From the NCBI GenBank assembly GCA_902783365.1, contig CACZQL010000039.1, positions 1-42,584 of the forward strand: DNA of 42,584 bases. The letters are read 5' to 3'. The first letter of the stretch is position 1. The number at the start of each line of letters is the position of its first letter. Below the pieces are notes generated by a model. That model was not told the DNA's origin. It made no database searches and was given only the letters and a program-made list of their open reading frames with translations. This document shows positions 33,156 through 42,300 of the stretch, piece after piece. Source of the stretch: an uncultured Bacteroidia bacterium. GTDB lineage: Bacteria > Bacteroidota > Bacteroidia > Bacteroidales > F082. Both the position numbers and the translations under genes were made by a program.

Positions 33156-35702
33156 ATGAGAATCGTATATAGTTGGGTGTTAGGGTGCTTGCTGCTGTTG
33201 GCAGGCTGCTCGAAACAAAACCCGGTCTTGGAACAAACGCTGATAAAGGACTGGAAACTATCTGGTGATACCTTGAATATCAATAACCTGCCTGTGGAGG
33301 TGCCATCGGTGGTGCAACAATGCCTCTTCGAGGCGGGAATCATTTCCCATCCCTACGAGGGGGTGGTGGAAAACGAGCTCCTCTGGATCTCCGACCATCC
33401 CTGGACCTATGCCACACATTTTGATGTCCCTGAAAAAATGCTTGACAAAGAAACGGTGGAACTGGTGTTCGAAGGGATTGACACCTACGCACAGGTGTCG
33501 CTGAACGGCCAGGACTTGTTCTTTGCCGACAATATGTTCCGGGCCTGGGAAACCTCGGTGAAGGACCTGCTGAAAGAAAAAGACAACGTGTTGGAAGTCA
33601 AGTTTCAACGCTTCGATAGTACCCAAATCGCACGCTATCAACAGCATCTCCCCAAACTGCCCGAAAGATATGCGGTGACCCGCAAATGCGGCTATCAACA
33701 TGGTTGGGACTGGGCCCCGAAATACAAGAACATCGGCCTCTGGAAACCCGTCAAGCTGAGGGCTTGGTCGGACGCCAGGATGGAAAACGCCTATATCGTC
33801 ACTAACGAGGCCGACGAGACCCAAGCCAAACTGACCCTCCACCTCGATGTGGAGAACACCAACGGTGGCGAGATGGTCGCCGAACTACACTCCAACGACA
33901 AACTGGTGGAGCGTTTCCCCTTTGCTTTGGAAAAAGGCAACCAACACAAGATGTTCAGCTTTACAATCGACCAGCCTCGCCTGTGGTGGCCCAACGAGAT
34001 GGGCGAACAACCTCTTTATAATATCGAGGTGGTGCTGAAATGTGATGACAAAGTGTTGGATACCAAGAGGATACGTACTGGTATCAAGACTTTGCGGATG
34101 ATGCAGGAGCCCGATGAGAAAGGCTTCTCTTTCTACTTCAAGGTGAATGGCGTGCCTCTGTATGCCAAAGGCGCCAACTACATCCCGGAGCAGATGGTGG
34201 AGACCTGGATCAACCATGACCAGACCCTGAGCTTGCTGTTGGCTTCGAAGGAGGCGCATTTCAACATGCTCCGTGTCTGGGGCGGCGGGGTCTATCCCGC
34301 GGAGGATTTCTTCAGCATTTGCGACTCCTTGGGCCTTCTGGTCTGGGAGGATTTCATGTATGCGGGAACCATGTATCCTTACGACAAGGCCTTTTTGAAC
34401 AACGCCAAAGAGGAGGCGCTTCAAGAGGTGAAACGCCTGGCCTCGCACCCTTCCTTAGCCCTGTGGTGCGGCGGCAACGAAATCTCCGAAGGCTACTACA
34501 ACTGGGGCTGGCAGCAGTCGCTCGAATGGACGGAAGAGGATGACCTTGCCATCAAGGCGGGCTACGACCGGCTCTTCGAGGAGATCCTTCCCTCTGTGAT
34601 TGACACCTACGACGGCACCCGTCCCTATTGGCCCAGCTCACCATCGAAAGGGTGGGGGAGACCCGAAAGCCTCACCCAAGGCGACGTGCATTACTGGGGG
34701 GTCTGGTGGGGTGAGCTACCCTTTGAGGCTTATCGCGAGAAGGTGGGCCGCTTCAACAGCGAATATGGCTATCAAGCCTATCCCGACCTCGGTACTTTGA
34801 AACAAGCTGCCGGCAACGACCCGGCTTTCAAAGCCTTGTGCGACTACCAGGCCCCTGAGGAAGGTGAGAACCGATTGTATGAATTGGTGTGTGAAAACGC
34901 TTTCCTCGCCGCCCATCAGAAACACGTCCGCGGCGCCCGCCAAATCAACGATTTCATCGAACGGTACTATCCCACACCTCGCAACTTTGAGGAATATGTC
35001 TATATGAGCCAGCTCTCCCAGGCCTTCGGCGTGGGGATGGCCATCGAAGCGCACCGCAATGCCATGCCCTACAACATGGGAACCCTCTACTGGCAGCTCA
35101 ACGACGCTTGGCCGGTGACCTCTTGGTCCACCATTGACTTCTACGGCCATAAGAAAGCGTTGCAATACCAGCTCTCCACCTTGTATGCCCCCGTGTTGCT
35201 TTCCCTGGATGGGAAGGACCGCTCGGTATGGGTGGCTTCTGACCGTCAGGGCGCCCTCAACGGGAAACTGAAGGTGGCGGTAAAGGATTTTTGCGGAAAA
35301 GTGCTGTTTGAGCAGGATGTAAAGGTGCAGGAAGACCATTTGTATTGTGCCGCAAAAAATTACTATGTAGAGGGACTCAACGAGTGCCTTGCCGCGCAAG
35401 ATCCCAGTGCGGTGTATGTGAAACTGGAGCTGGTGGAAGAGAACACCTTGGTGGCCGAGCGTTGCTGCTATCTGGTCTATCCCAAAGAGCTGAAACTCCC
35501 TGAAGCCCAAGTGGAAATCACCAAAATAGAAGAAAACGGCACAAAAATGTTGGAGTTGAAGTCATCAGTCTTGGTAAAAGATGTGTGCCTCCAAGTCCCC
35601 TCAGGCGAAGCCTTCTTCCAAGAAAACTACTTCGATTTGGAACCGAACCGTCCCAAAAGAATTCCCTATTCCGGTCCCATCCCAACCCTCCGTCATCTCT
35701 AA
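33156..35702 (+). CDS. Lipoprotein beta-mannosidase, glycoside hydrolase family 2
   Basis: 848 residues. A lipoprotein signal peptide ends in LLAGC (Cys18). The GH2 layout follows: sugar-binding jelly-roll domain (VELVFEGIDTYAQVSLNG), immunoglobulin-like domain, and TIM barrel starting near KGANYIPEQMVETW. The acid/base Glu is in WCGGNEISEGYYNWGW and the nucleophile Glu in FNSEYGYQAYP. CGYQHGWDWAPKYKNIGLW is characteristic of beta-mannosidases. It removes terminal beta-mannose from glycans, probably in the periplasm or at the surface. No SusC/SusD pair or other glycosidase is adjacent, so it is not in a visible polysaccharide utilisation locus. Its stop lies 4 bp from the stop of the convergent anti-sigma gene. 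Confidence 0.94.
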   Translation: MRIVYSWVLGCLLLLAGCSKQNPVLEQTLIKDWKLSGDTLNINNLPVEVPSVVQQCLFEAGIISHPYEGVVENELLWISDHPWTYATHFDVPEKMLDKETVELVFEGIDTYAQVSLNGQDLFFADNMFRAWETSVKDLLKEKDNVLEVKFQRFDSTQIARYQQHLPKLPERYAVTRKCGYQHGWDWAPKYKNIGLWKPVKLRAWSDARMENAYIVTNEADETQAKLTLHLDVENTNGGEMVAELHSNDKLVERFPFALEKGNQHKMFSFTIDQPRLWWPNEMGEQPLYNIEVVLKCDDKVLDTKRIRTGIKTLRMMQEPDEKGFSFYFKVNGVPLYAKGANYIPEQMVETWINHDQTLSLLLASKEAHFNMLRVWGGGVYPAEDFFSICDSLGLLVWEDFMYAGTMYPYDKAFLNNAKEEALQEVKRLASHPSLALWCGGNEISEGYYNWGWQQSLEWTEEDDLAIKAGYDRLFEEILPSVIDTYDGTRPYWPSSPSKGWGRPESLTQGDVHYWGVWWGELPFEAYREKVGRFNSEYGYQAYPDLGTLKQAAGNDPAFKALCDYQAPEEGENRLYELVCENAFLAAHQKHVRGARQINDFIERYYPTPRNFEEYVYMSQLSQAFGVGMAIEAHRNAMPYNMGTLYWQLNDAWPVTSWSTIDFYGHKKALQYQLSTLYAPVLLSLDGKDRSVWVASDRQGALNGKLKVAVKDFCGKVLFEQDVKVQEDHLYCAAKNYYVEGLNECLAAQDPSAVYVKLELVEENTLVAERCCYLVYPKELKLPEAQVEITKIEENGTKMLELKSSVLVKDVCLQVPSGEAFFQENYFDLEPNRPKRIPYSGPIPTLRHL

Positions 35703-35729
35703 CCTCTCACCTTTCACCTCTCACCTCCT
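35702..35729. repeat. Heptamer repeat ACCTCTC x4 at a convergent gene junction
   Basis: Units ACCTCTC, ACCTTTC, ACCTCTC and ACCTCCT overlap the beta-mannosidase stop and the 3' end of the anti-sigma gene, where they encode EEVRGER and the stop. The unit is the reverse complement of the GAGAGGT repeat at 9962-9996. Confidence 0.88.
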
Positions 35730-36558
35730 CCAAGTATCCGTCCGCCGTGTAATAGGCCGTCATGACGGTCTTGGCGGTTTGCTTGTAGAGGTTGCGGGCG
35801 ACGCGGGAGGCGTTGCCGAAGAAGTATTGTCCCAATTCGTTGGCGATACTCCCTCCTTTGGCGAGGGGGGAGTTACCTGCTTCATCCAGGAGGTCGTAAG
35901 GCTCCAACAGGGCGAGCCTTGTCTCCACGTCCTTGATCATCTCGTTTTCCACACTGCCATAATCCACGCTCCCGTTCCAGGGCAATGGGTGCATCGGCAA
36001 TGGTTTTAGCTGGGCGAGGTCAATGGGGTTGACGGTTTCCCTCACGGGGATGGAGGGAGACTCGTTTGCTGGCTGGGATGGAGTGGTGTGTGCGGCTGGG
36101 GTTTTGGCGACCTGAGGCCGGGTCGTAGGATAGGACACGGGGCGTTTGTGGCTGCTTGGCACCAGTTCCTGCGGGGGCGAGGATAGGTCGAGGGCGGTGG
36201 CCTTGATGGGAGTCAGGTTGGCGATGAGGGGTTGTTGCGTCACGACGGGTTCCTGTCCCTGATGGAGGAAAAACCATCCCAGGCCGAAAAGCACTGCGAC
36301 TGCTGCCGCCGCCGAGGCGATCTTGACAAAGAGGTGCACCACCTTGGGCTTGTCGGCGGGATGCGTCAACGCTTCCTTGTGTTCATAGCGCACCTTGGGG
36401 TCGGGCTCCAGTTTGCTGATGGCGAAGAGTTTGAAGTCCTCTTCCAGCTCGGGGTGATGGGCGACGAAGGTCTCCACTTCCCGCATCTCGTCGGGGCTGA
36501 GTTGCCCTTCCATGTAATCGACAAAGCGTTCCTCGTAGTTTTGCAAGTTCGTTTTCAT
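35707..36558 (-). CDS. Membrane anti-sigma factor-like protein
   Basis: 283 residues. The N-terminal part has the pattern NYEERFVDYMEGQLSPDEMREVETFVAHHPEL, common in Bacteroidota anti-sigma factors but without the zinc-binding His/Cys set. A transmembrane segment follows at about residues 79-95 (SAAAAVAVLFGLGWFFL), then a Pro/Thr-rich extracytoplasmic region and a short C-terminal domain (KTVMTAYYTADGYLEE). It overlaps the ECF sigma gene by 4 bp and is thus probably its regulator. The last seven residues come from heptamer-repeat DNA, and a GC-rich palindrome lies at 35848-35873. Confidence 0.85.
   Translation of the reverse strand: MKTNLQNYEERFVDYMEGQLSPDEMREVETFVAHHPELEEDFKLFAISKLEPDPKVRYEHKEALTHPADKPKVVHLFVKIASAAAAVAVLFGLGWFFLHQGQEPVVTQQPLIANLTPIKATALDLSSPPQELVPSSHKRPVSYPTTRPQVAKTPAAHTTPSQPANESPSIPVRETVNPIDLAQLKPLPMHPLPWNGSVDYGSVENEMIKDVETRLALLEPYDLLDEAGNSPLAKGGSIANELGQYFFGNASRVARNLYKQTAKTVMTAYYTADGYLEEVRGER
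35848..35873. repeat. GC-rich palindrome inside the anti-sigma gene
   Basis: Arms ACTCCCTCCT and AGGGGGGAGT pair over 10 bp with one G-T pair, around TTGGCG. The coding strand reads NSPLAKGGS in the protein, and the C/G-rich composition differs from its surroundings. It resembles mobile palindromes rather than ordinary coding sequence. Confidence 0.55.
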
Positions 36559-37061
36559 GCCTCTGTGTCTATTAGGTTATCCATGCTTTTCAAGTAGTTT
36601 TTCAGGGCGGTGCGGCCTCTGAAGATATAGACCTTCACCTGCGATTCCGACAGTCCCAGGATGTCTCCGATCTCCTCGTAGGAGTAGCCCTCGTAGTCGC
36701 GGAGCAGGATGGCCGAGGCTTGGGTCTTGGGGAGGGTGGCGATGGCTTTGTGCAGGATCTCCTGCACGTCGGGGTAGGGGATGCTACTGCCCTGCTCATG
36801 AATGAGCAAGGCAGCCTCGTCGTTGACGGAGGCTGCGTAGTCTTTTCGCTTGATTTGGTCGAGCATCGTGTGGTAGGCGGTGGTGTAGAGGTACGACTTG
36901 GCTTTCTCTTTGGGCACCTGGTCGCGCCGTTCCCATACCTTCGTGAAGCTTTCCTGCACGATGTCTTCGGCCAACTCGCGATTGCGCAAATTGGAAAGGA
37001 CGAACCTGAACAGTCCGTCGGAGAAGTGTCGCACGCACTTGTTGTATTCGTCCTTTGTCAT
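36555..37061 (-). CDS. RNA polymerase ECF sigma factor
   Basis: 168 residues. Region 2 spans about 10-75, with NRELAEDIVQESFTKVWE and KAKSYLYTTAYHTMLDQIKR. Region 4 spans about 105-160, with LPKTQASAILLRDYEGYSYEEIGDIL and LSESQVKVYIFRGRTALKNY as the helix-turn-helix. It overlaps the anti-sigma gene by 4 bp and lies 16 bp after the GIN-domain gene, so all three probably form one operon. The likely targets include its own operon, but no dedicated promoter motif can be told apart. Confidence 0.95.
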   Translation of the reverse strand: MTKDEYNKCVRHFSDGLFRFVLSNLRNRELAEDIVQESFTKVWERRDQVPKEKAKSYLYTTAYHTMLDQIKRKDYAASVNDEAALLIHEQGSSIPYPDVQEILHKAIATLPKTQASAILLRDYEGYSYEEIGDILGLSESQVKVYIFRGRTALKNYLKSMDNLIDTEA

Positions 37062-37077
37062 ATAAAGAATTGTACGT

Positions 37078-38256
37078 TTAGAAATTCAGGCTCAATCCGA
37101 AGCTGATGCTGTGGGCGGTGGGGGCGTTGCTTTCGTCGAAGAAGGGCAGCAGGTTGTAGTTGGCGTAGAAGCCGAGGTTGTCGCCACCGGCACGGAGCGA
37201 GGCGTCCAGCTTGAAACGGTTGATGTAATAGTCGCTGTGAACCTTTTCCTTGCCGCCTTCCCTGTATTTGATTTTGGTCCAGGTGTCGATGCGGAATCCA
37301 CCGGTCACGCCTACCGCGATGTAGGATTTCTTGGTCGGCTTTACTTCCAGCATCAGGGGCGCTTGGAGATACAGCACGCCGAGCTTGCTCTTTTTCACAC
37401 GGCCTTCCACCGATTCGTCGATGGCGCGGCAGACGAGCTTGTTTTCGCCTTTCTCCAGCCTGACGGGGGTGTTGAAGCTGAAGTTGTTCCACCCCAGTCC
37501 GACGCCAGTATAGATGCCAGCGCGGCGGCTGTAGCTGAAGGCCAGTCCGATGTCGGCGATGTTGAAGTTGAAGTTCCAACTCCTCAGAGGACGTTGCTCC
37601 AGCAGGGCGTAATTGCCTTCCCAGTCGGCGTTCTTCCCAGGTCCGAGCAGGACGTTCAGTCCGGCGTCCACGCCTTGCCAGTGGGGATTGAAACGGAGGC
37701 TCTTATGGGCTTTGGGCGCTTCCGTTTTTGAAGGGCTGGAGTCCGGATGGTCTTGCTTTTTCCATTCCCAGTCCCAGTGGTACTCCCCGTTGCGGGTGCT
37801 TTTGACGGCCAAAGAGTCCACCTGCAAGTCTTTGGTAACCAGGTCTCCAATGCCTGTGATGGTGGCAGTGAGGTAGTGGCAGTTGCCTTTCAGGATTACA
37901 TCGCCGACGCCCGAGATGATGGCCGACACCGAGTCGTAGTCGATGGTCAGGACGACATCGCCGGTCCCGGTAGCAGTGATGGAGAGATTGTCACCTTTGA
38001 AGACGCCTTTTCCGGTCACGTCGCCGGCGCCTGCCACTGTCAGCGACCGAAGGTCTTGCAGGGTGATGTCGGCGTCTTTGTAAGAGGTGGTGTGGATGGT
38101 GTTATCGTTTCTTGTCACGGAGCCCTCGTTGATGAGGGTCTGTTCCCCGGGACGCAGGGTCACATCGCCTGCGCCGGCGACAACCACTTTGTTTTGGGCG
38201 ACCATGCCGGTCATGCCGAGCATCAGCGCCATCATTGTAATAATTCCTTTTTTCAT
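37078..38256 (-). CDS. GIN-domain (DUF2807) protein with outer membrane beta-barrel
   Basis: 392 residues from ATG at 38256, where a signal peptide begins (MKKGIITMMALMLGMTGMVAQ). Residues ~22-165 form a beta-helix-like GIN/DUF2807 domain with repeated AGAGDVT, GTGDVVL, GVGDVIL and GIGDLVT turns. A charged linker follows, then ~200 residues of beta-barrel strands ending in LSFGLSLNF with a terminal Phe. GIN domains are common in Bacteroidota next to ECF sigma systems; a surface role is inferred. It is the first gene of the sigma/anti-sigma operon and may be the envelope component that the pair watches or controls. DUF2807 alone is more common; the fused barrel is notable. Confidence 0.85.
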   Translation of the reverse strand: MKKGIITMMALMLGMTGMVAQNKVVVAGAGDVTLRPGEQTLINEGSVTRNDNTIHTTSYKDADITLQDLRSLTVAGAGDVTGKGVFKGDNLSITATGTGDVVLTIDYDSVSAIISGVGDVILKGNCHYLTATITGIGDLVTKDLQVDSLAVKSTRNGEYHWDWEWKKQDHPDSSPSKTEAPKAHKSLRFNPHWQGVDAGLNVLLGPGKNADWEGNYALLEQRPLRSWNFNFNIADIGLAFSYSRRAGIYTGVGLGWNNFSFNTPVRLEKGENKLVCRAIDESVEGRVKKSKLGVLYLQAPLMLEVKPTKKSYIAVGVTGGFRIDTWTKIKYREGGKEKVHSDYYINRFKLDASLRAGGDNLGFYANYNLLPFFDESNAPTAHSISFGLSLNF

Positions 38257-38308
38257 ACGTTTATAGTTTGCTTGTTTGTGATGCTTGAAAAACAACTATA
38301 AGACGATT

Positions 38309-38316
38309 CAAAATTA
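38309..38316 (-). promoter_or_regulatory. Promoter -7 box for the GIN/sigma/anti-sigma operon
   Basis: Minus-strand TAATTTTG, 52 bp before the ATG at 38256, in the divergent gap shared with lgt. Confidence 0.55.
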
Positions 38317-38346
38317 AAAATGTTACAGCTTTCTTGATTATTTATT

Positions 38347-38354
38347 TACTTTTG
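38347..38354 (+). promoter_or_regulatory. lgt promoter -7 box
   Basis: TACTTTTG, 17 bp before the ATG at 38372. Confidence 0.6.
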
Positions 38355-38371
38355 CCGAAAAATTTCTTGGT

Positions 38372-39268
38372 ATGATTCTGAATTACGTCACTTGGAACCT
38401 CAACCCGGTAGCTTTTGCGATAGGCTCCTTGGAGGTTCGTTGGTATGGCATTCTTTGGGCACTGGGTTTCCTGTTAGGCTACCTGCTCATGGACAAAGTT
38501 TACAAGAGGGAACGGATGCCCGAAGGGTCTCTCGACAGCTTGCTGGTCTATATGTTGGTTTCCACGGTGGTGGGCGCCCGCCTGGGCCACTGCTTGTTCT
38601 ATGAACCGGGCTATTATCTTTCGAGGCCTTTGGAGATGCTCAAGATTTGGGAGGGCGGTCTGGCAAGCCATGGTGGTGCCATCGGTATCCTGACGGGATT
38701 GCTCATCTATGTCCGTCGTTTCAATAAGAACACCAACAAGAAAAAAGGCGAGAAGACGCATATCACCTATCTCTGGATTCTGGATCGCGTGGTCATCGCC
38801 GTCTGTCTGGTCGGAGCGTTGATCCGTGTGGGTAACGTGTGCAACCACGAGATTTATGGCATCCCCACTTCCCTTCCCTGGGGCTTCGTGTTTCTGCGCG
38901 GACAGGAGCAGTTTTGCGGCACCTTCGACAACTACGTGGAGTGTACCTCCGCGGCGTGCTGCCCGCCTGAGGAATGGCTTCCCTGCCATCCCACAGGACT
39001 GTATGAGGCCCTTTTCTGCCTGATTGCGATGGGGTTGCTGCTCTATCTATACTACAAAAAGAACGCGGGCGACCGTTATCCCGGCCTGCTCTTCGGCCTA
39101 TTCCTGGTGATTATCTTTACCTCGCGCATCCTCATCGAGTTCCTGAAGAACGTTCAGGTGTCGTTCGAGAACAAGATGGTGCTCGACATGGGACAATGGC
39201 TCAGCATCCCCTTTGTGGTGGTGGGCATCGTGATGATTGTCAGGGCATTCAAAAAAAGAGACGCATAA
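38372..39268 (+). CDS. lgt: Prolipoprotein diacylglyceryl transferase
   Basis: 298 residues, polytopic. It transfers diacylglyceryl to the lipobox Cys, the first step for lipoproteins such as those at 526-2834 and the beta-mannosidase here. SLEVRWYGILWALGFLLGY, the HGG segment GGLASHGGAIGI, and the signature IRVGNVCNHEIYGIPTSLPWG identify it. A Cys-rich insert (ECTSAACCPPEEWLPCHPTGLYE) lies before the conserved HPTGLYE motif; Bacteroidota Lgt often differ here. The stop codon lies inside the stem of the terminator. Confidence 0.96.
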   Translation: MILNYVTWNLNPVAFAIGSLEVRWYGILWALGFLLGYLLMDKVYKRERMPEGSLDSLLVYMLVSTVVGARLGHCLFYEPGYYLSRPLEMLKIWEGGLASHGGAIGILTGLLIYVRRFNKNTNKKKGEKTHITYLWILDRVVIAVCLVGALIRVGNVCNHEIYGIPTSLPWGFVFLRGQEQFCGTFDNYVECTSAACCPPEEWLPCHPTGLYEALFCLIAMGLLLYLYYKKNAGDRYPGLLFGLFLVIIFTSRILIEFLKNVQVSFENKMVLDMGQWLSIPFVVVGIVMIVRAFKKRDA

Positions 39269-39284
39269 AACTATGCGTCTCTTT
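39255..39284. terminator. Bidirectional terminator between lgt and the DUF2723 gene
   Basis: A perfect 13-bp stem (39255-39267 with 39272-39284) around AAAC, preceded on the plus strand by a run of seven A (U-run for minus transcripts) and ending in TTT. The lgt stop codon (39266-39268) is part of the stem. Confidence 0.9.
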
Positions 39285-39304
39285 CCATGGAATTCCTGAG
39301 AGGG

Positions 39305-42300
39305 TTAATCCATGTAGTATTTCATGAGATAATCGTCAACCATGGGATCCAATAGGTCCTTGATTTCCTTACGTTCGTATTTCCTTGCGGTCAGCTGAAG
39401 TTGCCTCAATAGGCTCATCTGCTCGTCGATGTCTTCCTCGAAGTAAGGAGCGAACTTCCTGGGTGTGATGTTGCCGTAGTAGTCCACCTTTTCGGAGGCG
39501 TTTTTCACCAGCTTGAGCATGATGTCGTCGCCGGCTATGGTGTCGCCGCAGACGTAGTACATCTCAGGATATTGGTACATGCGGAGCTCGTAGGGGAACT
39601 TCTCGTTGGGGAAGAACTCCTGGAATTTGTTCATCACTACGAGGGCTGAGTCGTATTCCTTGTGGTTGACGAGGCTCTGGGCAAGACGGGTGTAGCTTTG
39701 GCGGGCGAACTCGCTGTTGCGGACGCTCTCACGGTCGGGAATCACACCTTTTTCGTTGAGGTGACCCCAGATGGCTTTGTTGACCAGCAGGTCGTAGCTG
39801 CCTTCGCGATACACGCCGCCCACGCCGTTGTAGTAATCCTCGGCCTTGACGGGGATGAAGCGGTAGGAGAGGCCTTCCATGTGGAGGTACTCCTGGATGC
39901 CCAGCACCGAGGCCATGTCGCTGAAGCTCGTGAAATACACGGGACGCTCCCAGTTGTTGGTGGCCATGAAGTCGAGGAGCAGCAGGGCGTTCTTATATAA
40001 ATAGGTGTCCTTGATTTCCCAACTGATTTCATCGACGATCTTGTCCTTCATGCTCTCCGGCACGATGCCGTTGCGCAGGCAGGCTTCCTTGTCCACGGTG
40101 AGTTTCACGGTCCTCACAGGGATATAATGGGTGGAGGAGCCGTTGGTATAGTACTTCACGGCCTTGGGGTTGTGGATGAAGTCGATGATTTGCTTCAGCT
40201 CCACGCGGCGGCCCTTGAAGCTGTCTTCCTCATACACACGGATGGGCTCGTTCACGCCATTGTCGTATTCTTTTGGGGTGAGGGTGAGGGGCAAACGCTC
40301 CGAGTCATACACCTTGCGACCCATCTGGTGGGCGTACCAGTAGCCCGACGAAAGCATGTAGTTGACCACGCGCACGTCGGTGCGGAAGCCCTCCACCTCC
40401 TGGATGTACCACAAGGGGAAGGTGTCGTTGTCGCCGCGGGTGAAGATCACCGCGTTGGGCGGCAGCTGCGCGAGGTAGTTCTTGGCCCAGTCGTGCGCCG
40501 AGGTCTTGCCCGAACGGTTGTGCTCGTCCCATCCCTGCGCGGCCATCAGGCAAGGCACGGCGAGGAGGCACACCAACCCTACCAGGAGGGTGGTGACTAC
40601 GGTCTTCTTTTTCGTCAACTTGGTGATCCAGTCGATGAGGGCCAGCACACCGAAGCCGATCCAAATCGCGAAGGCGTAGAAGGAACCTGCGTAAGAATAG
40701 TCGCGCTCACGGGGCTGATAAGGCGTCTGGTTCAAATAGATGATGATGGCAAGACCCGTGAGGAAGAAGAGCAGGAAGATAATCCAACTCGATTTCAAGT
40801 CTTTGGAAACCAGCCAGATGAGACCTAACAATCCGAGAATCAGCGGCAGGAAGTAGAACTGAGTTCGGCCTGGGTTTTGCAAAGATGTGGGCAGGTTGCT
40901 CTGGTCGCCAAGTCGGGCACTGTCGATGAAGTTGATGCCGCTGATCCAGTTGCCGTTGACTTTGCCGCCTTGGCTCTCTATGTCGTTTTGCCTTCCCACG
41001 AAATTCCACAGGAAGTATCTCCAATACATCCAGTTGCACTGGTAGTCGATGAAGAACCGGAGGTTCTGCCCGAAGGTGGGCTTGTTAACCACCTGCCTCT
41101 CTCCGTCGATGGTCTGGACAGAGGTCTTGTTTCCGGTGATAATCCCGCGGGCGTTTTTCCGGTAGCTGTCGTACATGGAAGCGTGTCTGGGCTGTGAGCT
41201 CCACATACGGGGGAAGATTGTCTTCATCTCAGAGGGATACTCGGGAATGGAGCGTTTCTTGTCGTCGGTGATGACGTAGCGACCCGCCTCCTGGTCTTTC
41301 ACATAGATGGGCTTGCCGTCGGAACCATTGGTGATGGGGGCGTTATAATAAGCGCCGTAGAGCAAAGGCCATGAGCCATACTGCTCGCGGTTGAGGTATG
41401 ACAGCATCGAAAGAGCGTCCTTGGGCTCGTTTTCATTAATAGGTGTGTTGGTGTTGGCACGGATGGCCAGCATGAAGAACGAGGAGTAGCCGATCAGGAT
41501 GAACATGAACGAAAGCACCGCCGTGTTCCAAATCACCGCTTTGCGCTTGTGGGTGAACCACAATCCCCATACAATGAGTCCGACAAGAAGCGCGAAATAC
41601 ACGATGGTGCCCAGGTTGAACGGCGCGCCGAGGGAGTTGACAAAGAACAGCTCGAACTTGCCCGCCAGGTTGACCACCTGCGGTACGAGGAACATGTTGA
41701 TCAGCCACAATAAAGCCACGGAAATCAGTCCCGCCAGCAGGAAACCCTTGAAGTTGGTCTTGTGCCTGTATTTCTTGAAATACACCACATAGACGATGGC
41801 GGGGATGCATAGCAAGTTGAGCAGGTGGACGCCGATGGAAAGGCCTATGAGGAAGGCAATGAAGATGATCCACCGGTAGCTGTTGGGTTCGTCGGCCACT
41901 TGCTCCCATTTCAGGATGGCCCAGAAGGTGACCGCCGTGAAGAACGACGACATGGCATAAACCTCGCCTTCCACAGCGTTGAACCAGAACGATTCGGAGA
42001 AAGTGTATGCCATCGCACCGACAAAGCCGGCCAAAAGCACACCGATTTTATTAGGCCACGAAGACTCCTCTCCGTCTTTCATCCAGACTTTGCGGGCCAA
42101 CATCGTGATGGTCCAGAACAGGAAAGTGATGGTAAGGCCGCTACAGATGGCCGACATCACGTTGACCATCATGGCCACCTTGGTGACGTCGCCCCCGGCG
42201 AAGAGGGTGAAGAAACGCCCAATGAGCTGGAACAGCGGTGCCCCGGGCGGGTGACCCACTTGTAGTTTGTAAGCCGTGGAAATGTACTCACCGCAGTCCC

